Below, piece after piece: positions 5,224-9,182 of a DNA stretch of 9,182 bases (within the stretch, counting starts at the first letter, position 1; each line of letters opens with the position of its first letter). This stretch comes from Candidatus Taylorbacteria bacterium RIFCSPLOWO2_01_FULL_50_130. Its GTDB lineage: Bacteria; Patescibacteriota; Minisyncoccia; Phycocordibacterales; UBA10002. Below the pieces are notes generated by a model. It ran no database searches and had not been told where the DNA came from. It saw nothing but the letters and a program-made list of their open reading frames with translations. Made by a program: the position numbers and the translations under genes. The stretch is from the NCBI GenBank assembly GCA_001821155.1, contig MHSB01000014.1, forward strand, positions 1 through 9,182, in the 5' to 3' direction.

Positions 5224-5229
5224 TATAAT
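5224..5229 (+). promoter_or_regulatory. Candidate -10 box upstream of ftsX
   Basis: A perfect TATAAT with no good -35 (AAAACA at 17 bp) but an A-rich upstream tract. The predicted start is near 5236, giving a 66-nt AT-rich leader. It may let ftsX be transcribed despite the two elements inserted behind ftsE. The dyad GAATACCGA/TCGGTATTC (5168-5176/5249-5257) brackets this promoter. Confidence 0.5.
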
Positions 5230-5301
5230 TAGATTCTAATTTTTTACTTCGGTATTCAGTATTTTTAGATATTAGGTATTAGAGATTCAATATTTATTCT
5301 C

Positions 5302-6228
5302 ATGCTTTGGACTTCCATAAAACGCGTCATTAAAGCGGGAACCGTGAGCTTCTATCGAAACGGCTTTGTTTCGCTTTCATCCGTGTTCATCATGACCATA
5401 ACTCTCTTTGTCATTGGCGGCGTGATTTTTCTCTCGGTACTCCTAAGCGCGTCTCTTGAGGAAATCAAAAATAAAGTGGACGTTAATGTATATTTTTTGA
5501 CGAGCGCGAGCGAAGAGGACATACTTGCGCTCAAAAAAGTGCTCACAAAGCTTCCAGAGGTGAGAAGCATAGAATACATTTCCCGCGAACAGGCGCTTCT
5601 GAACTTTAAAAAGCGCCACGAGCGGGACGAACTCACGCTCCAAGCGCTTCAGGAACTTCCGGATAATCCGCTGGGGGCAGTACTCAATATCCGCGCCAAG
5701 GAGCCGTCGCAATACGCGGGCATCGCGGATTTTCTAAAAGACGAGGGTGCGCTCTCCGCGAACAGCGCGCCGATTATTGATGAAGTGAACTATTACGACC
5801 ACAAAGCGGCGATAGACAAGCTCTCAAACATCATCCGCTCCGCGCGGACGCTCGGATTGGCGCTGGCGCTCCTGCTCGTTGTCGCTTCCATCAGTATCGC
5901 ATTCAACACTATTCGCCTCGCCATCTACATTTCCCGCGAGGAAATAGGCGTCATGCGGCTTGTCGGCGCGAGCGACAAATATATACGCGGCCCGTTCGTG
6001 GTGTCAGGCATACTCTATGGCGTCTGCGCCGCGCTTATCACGCTTGCCCTCTTCTATCCGCTCACCTATTATCTCGGGGATGCGACAGAAAATTTTTTCA
6101 GCGGACTCAATGTCTTCAGATATTACGTCGCGCACTTCGGGGAATTTTTTCTCATCATTGCGGGTTCGGGCATCGTGTTCGGGGCGCTTTCGAGTTTCTT
6201 GGCGGTGAGGCGCTATTTGAACGTATAA
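5302..6228 (+). CDS. ftsX: Cell-division ABC transporter permease FtsX
   Basis: The membrane subunit of FtsEX, which passes the FtsE ATPase cycle to extracellular peptidoglycan hydrolase regulation. At 308 residues it has the usual length and topology: a cytoplasmic N-terminus; TM1 about 25-50; an extracytoplasmic domain about 52-180; then TM2 (about 184-207), TM3 (about 231-257) and TM4 (about 280-302), with a short basic tail. The intracellular loop after TM2 has the family hallmark EEIGVMRLVGAS (213-224), which contacts FtsE. The ATG at 5302 has only AT-rich sequence before it and no Shine-Dalgarno. It would pair with ftsE but is now separated from it by two miniature elements and seems to have its own TATAAT. 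The hydrolase partner is not encoded nearby. Confidence 0.95.
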   Translation: MLWTSIKRVIKAGTVSFYRNGFVSLSSVFIMTITLFVIGGVIFLSVLLSASLEEIKNKVDVNVYFLTSASEEDILALKKVLTKLPEVRSIEYISREQALLNFKKRHERDELTLQALQELPDNPLGAVLNIRAKEPSQYAGIADFLKDEGALSANSAPIIDEVNYYDHKAAIDKLSNIIRSARTLGLALALLLVVASISIAFNTIRLAIYISREEIGVMRLVGASDKYIRGPFVVSGILYGVCAALITLALFYPLTYYLGDATENFFSGLNVFRYYVAHFGEFFLIIAGSGIVFGALSSFLAVRRYLNV

Positions 6229-6242
6229 CCAATGACTGAATC

Positions 6243-6286
6243 ACTGAATAACCCAAACGTAAACAAAATGTTTCTTGTTATTCAGT
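6243..6286 (+). other. AT-rich hairpin between ftsX and pyrG
   Basis: ACTGAATAAC (6243-6252) pairs perfectly with GTTATTCAGT (6277-6286) around a 24-nt loop. There is no T-run, so it is not a standard terminator. It ends 15 nt before the pyrG start and could affect initiation or mark the end of the ftsX message. Confidence 0.45.
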
Positions 6287-6301
6287 CATATGTCATAAGT
6301 T

Positions 6302-7987
6302 ATGAGTAGAGCGAAGCGACATAAGTACATTTTTGTCATTGGCGGCGTGATGTCTGGAGTGGGCAAGGGCGTGGCGACTTCTTCCATCGGCCTCGTTCTC
6401 CAGTCAAAAGGTTTTAAGGTGAACCCGATTAAAGTTGACCCATACCTCAACGTCGACGCAGGCACGATGAACCCCACCGAACACGGTGAGGTTTTCGTTT
6501 TGGATTCCGGACTTGAGACTGACCAGGATATGGGGAACTACGAGCGGTTTATGGAGATTGACCTCAAGAGCGAGGATTATATCACGAGCGGGATGGTGTA
6601 CCGATACGTGATTGAGCGCGAGCGGGCGCTTGGCTATAAAGGAAAGTGCGTTGAGGCAATTCCGCATATCACCGAAGAAATTCGTCGGCGGATTGAGCGC
6701 GCCGCCGAGATAAATGGGTCGCAGGTGAGTTTGATTGAAATCGGCGGTACGGTCGGGGACTACCAGAACATTCTCTTTATCGAGGCGGCGCGTGTTTTAA
6801 AGCTTCGCTACCCCGGCGATGTCCTCTTTATTTTGGTTACCTACCTTCCCGTGCCGTCCAGACTTGGTGAAATGAAAACCAAGCCGACTCAAAATGCGGT
6901 GCGCCAGCTCAATTCCTACGGCGTTCAGCCGGACATCATTATCGCGCGAAGCACTCACCCGCTTGACGGGAAGCGCAAGGAAAAACTCGCGATTTGGTGT
7001 AACGTCCCGTCTAGCAGCATCGTCTCGGCACCGGACGTCGAATCAATTTACGAAGTGCCGCTTAACTTTGAGAGGGACAACTTGAGTCAAATCATTTTGG
7101 AACGCCTTAACCTCACGTCCCGGATTCGGCGTGACGCGCTGGTATTGTGGCGAAAGCTCGTCTTGAGCATGAAAAATCCCAAGAGCGAAGCGTCCATTGC
7201 AATTATTGGCAAATATTTTGACACCGGCGATTTCGTCCTATCCGACGCCTACATTTCCGTCATTGAGGCAATCAAACACGCGGCGTATAAGTTTGGTTTG
7301 AAACCAAACATCCACTGGCTCAACTCAAAACGTTTTGAAACTGGCGAGGAGCGGGTGGATTCTCTCAAAAAATACGACGGTGTGATTGTTCCCGGGGGCT
7401 TCGGAGAGACAGGGATTGAGGGAAAGTTAAAAGTGATTGAGTACGCAAGGAAAAACAAGATTCCGTGTCTCGGACTTTGCTATGGCATGCAGCTTATGTG
7501 CATAGAATACGCGCGAAATGTATTGGGACTCAAGGACGCCAACACGACCGAGATTAATCCCGACACGCCGCATAAAATTATTGACATCATGCCCGACCAG
7601 CGCAAAAAACTTGAGGAAGGAAATTACGGCGGTTCCATGCGCCTCGGCGCCTACCCGTGTAACTTAGAACCAAGAACTCTGGCTTTTTCTGCATATTCTG
7701 ATTCTAAAAGCTATAAGCTAGCAGCTGGGAGTTTAAAGCTGATTAGCGAACGCCACCGCCACCGCTTTGAAGTGAATCCCGAATACATCGGGAAACTTGA
7801 GGCCGGCGGTCTTGTTTTTTCCGGCAAATCCCCCGACGGCATCCTCATGGAAATCGCCGAGATCCCCCACAAAGTCCACCCCTTCTTTCTCGGCGCCCAG
7901 TTCCACCCCGAGCTCAAATCCCGCCCGCTTTCCCCGCATCCGCTCTTTGTTGAATTTATAAGAACAGCGAGCAAGTCCAAAAAATGA
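6302..7987 (+). CDS. pyrG: CTP synthase (glutamine-hydrolysing)
   Basis: Converts UTP to CTP using ATP and glutamine, the last step of pyrimidine nucleotide synthesis, in the cytoplasm. At 561 residues it is slightly longer than the usual ~545. The amidoligase domain (about 8-270) has the P-loop-like SGVGKG (18-23), KVDPYLNVDAGTMNP (44-58), HGEVFV (61-66), IGGTVGD (147-153) and KTKPTQ (192-197). The glutaminase domain (about 298-556) has VPGGFG (363-368), the nucleophile Cys393 in GLCYGMQ, and His535-Glu537 in FHPE. Departures from usual conservation: CYGMQ instead of CLGMQ, GDYQN instead of GDIES, and about 11 extra residues (around 466-477) before ERHRHR, encoded by an AT-rich AGCT-repeating stretch. 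The ATG at 6302 has no Shine-Dalgarno. Removing the downstream element puts the ASCH gene 17 nt after the stop. Confidence 0.96.
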   Translation: MSRAKRHKYIFVIGGVMSGVGKGVATSSIGLVLQSKGFKVNPIKVDPYLNVDAGTMNPTEHGEVFVLDSGLETDQDMGNYERFMEIDLKSEDYITSGMVYRYVIERERALGYKGKCVEAIPHITEEIRRRIERAAEINGSQVSLIEIGGTVGDYQNILFIEAARVLKLRYPGDVLFILVTYLPVPSRLGEMKTKPTQNAVRQLNSYGVQPDIIIARSTHPLDGKRKEKLAIWCNVPSSSIVSAPDVESIYEVPLNFERDNLSQIILERLNLTSRIRRDALVLWRKLVLSMKNPKSEASIAIIGKYFDTGDFVLSDAYISVIEAIKHAAYKFGLKPNIHWLNSKRFETGEERVDSLKKYDGVIVPGGFGETGIEGKLKVIEYARKNKIPCLGLCYGMQLMCIEYARNVLGLKDANTTEINPDTPHKIIDIMPDQRKKLEEGNYGGSMRLGAYPCNLEPRTLAFSAYSDSKSYKLAAGSLKLISERHRHRFEVNPEYIGKLEAGGLVFSGKSPDGILMEIAEIPHKVHPFFLGAQFHPELKSRPLSPHPLFVEFIRTASKSKK

Positions 7988-7993
7988 AAGGTA

Positions 7994-8137
7994 TAGGACT
8001 TACGCAATCGACGTCATTCCCGTGAAGTTTGTCCTCGCGAAGGCGGGGAACGGGAATCCAGGGCGTTAAAAAACGGCCAAATACTGGATTCCCGCCTACG
8101 CGGGAATAACAGAAAAGGAAGAAATGCGTAAGTCCTA
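7994..8137. mobile_element. Miniature inverted-repeat element, copy 3 (144 bp)
   Basis: Perfect 13-bp terminal inverted repeats, TAGGACTTACGCA (7994-8006) and TGCGTAAGTCCTA (8125-8137). A perfect 5-bp target duplication, AGGTA, flanks it (7989-7993 and 8138-8142). The interior is nearly identical to copy 1 (6 differences in 144), with the same two ATTCCCG/CGGGAAT dyads. It inserted between pyrG and the ASCH gene, 6 nt after the pyrG stop codon. Confidence 0.92.
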
Positions 8138-8153
8138 AGGTAATTAAGGCGAG

Positions 8154-8420
8154 ATGAGTCGCGAAATTCACAAAAAAATCTGGCCGGAGTTTTTTGAAAA
8201 AGTACTCTCCGGTGAAAAGAGGTTTGAACTCCGCGTCGCCGATCTTGAAATTAGCACCGGCGACACGCTTGTTTTGGAAGAGTGGAACCCTAAAACTAAA
8301 ATGTATACCGGTCGCTCCCTCACCAAAACCGCCGACTATATTCTCAAGTCCAGCCTAGACCAATTCGGCCAGCACGACCTCATTGAAAAGCATGGCCTCT
8401 ACGTCATCACACTGGAGTAG
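8154..8420 (+). CDS. Small ASCH/PUA-like protein (DUF3850 type)
   Basis: An 88-residue soluble protein. The order HKKIWPEFFEKVLSGEKRFELR (6-27), then GDTLVLEEWNP (36-46), then YTGRSLTKTADYIL (51-64) and a final LYVITL strand is typical of the DUF3850 branch of the ASCH superfamily: a small beta-barrel of PUA-like fold, thought to bind RNA or nucleotides. The precise substrate is not known and I cannot narrow it. The conserved GEK-x-FE-x-R is present, so the fold looks intact. The ATG at 8154 is preceded by a weak AAGGCGAG, a possible poor Shine-Dalgarno. It lies 16 nt from the end of a miniature element. Ancestrally it followed pyrG at 17 nt, implying co-transcription. Whether transcripts still read through the element is unknown. 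Confidence 0.85.
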   Translation: MSREIHKKIWPEFFEKVLSGEKRFELRVADLEISTGDTLVLEEWNPKTKMYTGRSLTKTADYILKSSLDQFGQHDLIEKHGLYVITLE

Positions 8421-8470
8421 AAGTTTACTTCATTGTCCCACCGTCATTAATCAATCCCCTCCCAAGGCAT

Positions 8471-8505
8471 CTATTCCCAAATTCTCAAGAATTTGAGAAT
8501 AGATT
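8471..8505. repeat. Left arm of a 35-bp inverted repeat around the ArsR-like gene
   Basis: Matches the reverse complement of 8783-8817 at 32 of 35 positions. Within it, ATTCTCAA (8481-8488) and TTGAGAAT (8493-8500) form a perfect 8-bp dyad with a 4-nt centre. This arm lies upstream of the predicted transcription start and contains the -35. Confidence 0.9.
8481..8500. promoter_or_regulatory. Operator-like dyad overlapping the -35 of the ArsR-like gene
   Basis: A perfect dyad of ATTCTCAA, 4 nt, then TTGAGAAT. Its right half contains the -35 hexamer TTGAGA (8493-8498). The size and spacing suit a homodimeric winged-helix repressor, so autorepression is a reasonable inference. A near-copy (19/20, inverted) lies at 8788-8807. 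Confidence 0.7.
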
Positions 8506-8520
8506 GGATGGATGTATAAT
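8493..8520 (+). promoter_or_regulatory. Strong sigma-70-type promoter of the ArsR-like gene
   Basis: TTGAGA (5/6) and TATAAT (6/6) are separated by 16 bp, the best consensus promoter in the window. The predicted start is near 8527. An ATG at 8512 lies upstream of that start and overlaps the -10, so translation must begin at 8542 or 8548. Confidence 0.82.
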
Positions 8521-8541
8521 AAAGGTACGCAGTGGGTGTAT

Positions 8542-8817
8542 ATGATTATGAAAGGGTTTCGAGAACTCGAGCGGATTGTCAAGGGATTCGCGAACCATCG
8601 GCGAATTGAGATTTTGATGCTCCTTAAAAAGGAGCCGGAGTTGTCAGTTGATGAAATAGCCGGCCAATTGAAAATTAATTTCAAAACAGCCTCGGAACAC
8701 GTTCGCCGATTGGCCATTGCCGGATTGGTGCTTAAAAGATCGGAAGGGAATCATGTTAGGCATAAATTATCCGTCCGCGCTGAATCTATTCTTAAATTCT
8801 TGAGAATATTGGAATAG
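8542..8817 (+). CDS. Small winged helix-turn-helix regulator, ArsR-like
   Basis: A 91-residue DNA-binding protein from the ATG at 8542 (a second in-frame ATG at 8548 is equally possible). Residues about 14-65 read as an ArsR-type winged helix: FANHRRIEILMLLKKEP, then SVDEIAGQL (35-43), recognition helix NFKTASEHVRRLAIAGLV (46-63), and a wing RSEGNHVRHKLS (66-77). There are no cysteine or histidine clusters for metal binding beyond H53, H71 and H74, so the signal is unknown. It probably acts as a dimer on the dyad over its own -35. The 3' end of the coding sequence, including the stop codon, is the right arm of the 35-bp inverted repeat, so the last codons double as a second operator-like site. 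The downstream EamA-type transporter gene is a plausible target. Confidence 0.85.
   Translation: MIMKGFRELERIVKGFANHRRIEILMLLKKEPELSVDEIAGQLKINFKTASEHVRRLAIAGLVLKRSEGNHVRHKLSVRAESILKFLRILE
8783..8817. repeat. Right arm of the 35-bp inverted repeat, inside the coding end
   Basis: Matches the reverse complement of 8471-8505 at 32/35 and ends exactly on the TAG stop of the regulator gene. It contains the 12-bp perfect palindrome ATTCTTGAGAAT (8796-8807) and a TTGAGA hexamer (8800-8805) facing the downstream transporter gene, though no good -10 follows at 16-18 bp. Confidence 0.9.
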
Positions 8818-8833
8818 ATTTTTAGGTGTGTAG

Positions 8834-8868
8834 CGTTCTAGCGGTTTTTTAATCGTTCGGGTTTTTTA
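8834..8868 (+). repeat. Tandem CGTTC...GGTTTTTTA repeat with two T6 tracts
   Basis: CGTTC followed by GGTTTTTTA occurs at 8834-8851 and again at 8854-8868. The T6 tracts look like terminator tails but no solid stem precedes either, so a terminator for the regulator gene is only possible. CTAGCGG (8838-8844) also pairs with CCGCTAG (8882-8888) across the transporter start codon. Confidence 0.4.
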
Positions 8869-8877
8869 TCGCCTCGT

Positions 8878-9182
8878 ATGTCCGCTAGCGTAGGAATTGG
8901 GCTCGCGTTTGTGGCGATGCTCTGCTGGGGCATCGGGGATTTTTTGATTCAGCGGTCAACGCGAAAGATTGGCGATTTTGAAACGCTCCTCGCCATCACC
9001 GGCCCTGGGGCGCTTATACTGTTGCCATTTGTCTGGCGGAACTTAGGAGAATTTTTCTTCGATGGGGCGACCTTCGGGGTGCTTGCCGGCGGCAGTTTCA
9101 TTCTCTTCGTTGCCGCGCTACTCGAGTTCGAGGCCTTGAAGCGCGGCAAGATCTCGGTGATTGAACCAACATGGTCACTTGA
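8878..9182 (+). CDS. EamA/DMT-family membrane transporter, N-terminal part (runs off the window)
   Basis: An open frame from the ATG at 8878 continues past the right edge (101 codons visible). The start, GIGLAFVAMLCWGIGDFLIQ (residues 6-25), is the characteristic first helix of EamA (drug/metabolite exporter) proteins. Second and third hydrophobic segments fall at about 36-53 and 66-85. After them comes EFEALKRGKISVIEPTWSL, matching the loop after helix 3, where EamA proteins usually have a G-K-x-S-x-x-x-P pattern. A full EamA protein has ten helices in two repeats of about 140 residues, so this is roughly a third. The substrate cannot be inferred. No Shine-Dalgarno is evident. It lies 60 nt after the ArsR-like gene on the same strand, so it may be controlled by it. 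Confidence 0.82.
   Translation, partial: MSASVGIGLAFVAMLCWGIGDFLIQRSTRKIGDFETLLAITGPGALILLPFVWRNLGEFFFDGATFGVLAGGSFILFVAALLEFEALKRGKISVIEPTWSL

Noticed and set aside
8512..8541. Upstream ATG extending the ArsR-like protein by 10 residues
   Set aside because: It overlaps the TATAAT box and lies before the predicted transcription start.
8838..8888. CTAGCGG/CCGCTAG hairpin hiding the EamA start codon
   Set aside because: Only 7 bp with a 37-nt loop, expected by chance at this distance.

Overview
The window looks like part of a bacterial chromosome from the Candidate Phyla Radiation (Patescibacteria, probably a Parcubacteria-like lineage). This is an inference. It rests on the prfB-ftsE-ftsX order, divergent and shortened housekeeping proteins (a 293-residue RF2, a CTP synthase with unusual residues), weak or absent Shine-Dalgarno sequences, and at least one apparently leaderless gene. 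UGA is used as a stop (for example for pyrG) and RF2 is present, so this is not a UGA-recoded lineage.

Layout. 1-177: short non-coding edge with several hairpins. 178-2207, minus strand: a two-gene restriction-modification operon, with a putative type II endonuclease upstream and overlapping a SPPY-type DNA methyltransferase by ATGA. 2208-2567: GC-rich non-coding stretch with a long imperfect inverted repeat. 2580-2693: a compact independently transcribed structured RNA of unrecognised family, with its own extended -10 and Rho-independent terminator. 2873-3754: prfB (RF2), probably leaderless. 3755-4159: hairpins, a terminator, and a promoter with a ~190-nt leader. 4160-4837: ftsE. 4838-5301: two miniature transposable elements and an AT-rich leader. 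5302-6228: ftsX. 6302-7987: pyrG. 7994-8137: a third miniature element. 8154-8420: a small ASCH/DUF3850 protein. 8542-8817: a small ArsR-like regulator with an operator-like dyad on its promoter. 8878 to the window end: the start of an EamA-family membrane transporter.

How the genes relate. FtsE (ATPase) and FtsX (membrane subunit) form one complex that couples division to cell-wall hydrolysis. RF2 and PyrG are core translation and nucleotide functions. The restriction-modification pair is accessory.

The strongest unexplained signals are: (i) three TIR-bounded miniature elements, each with its own perfect 5-bp target duplication, two of which hit the same ancestral hairpin at the end of ftsE; (ii) the small three-way-junction RNA upstream of prfB; (iii) a 35-bp inverted repeat (32/35) at both ends of the ArsR-like gene; (iv) RF2 lacking most of domain 1 and starting at about the point where the RF2 frameshift normally lies.
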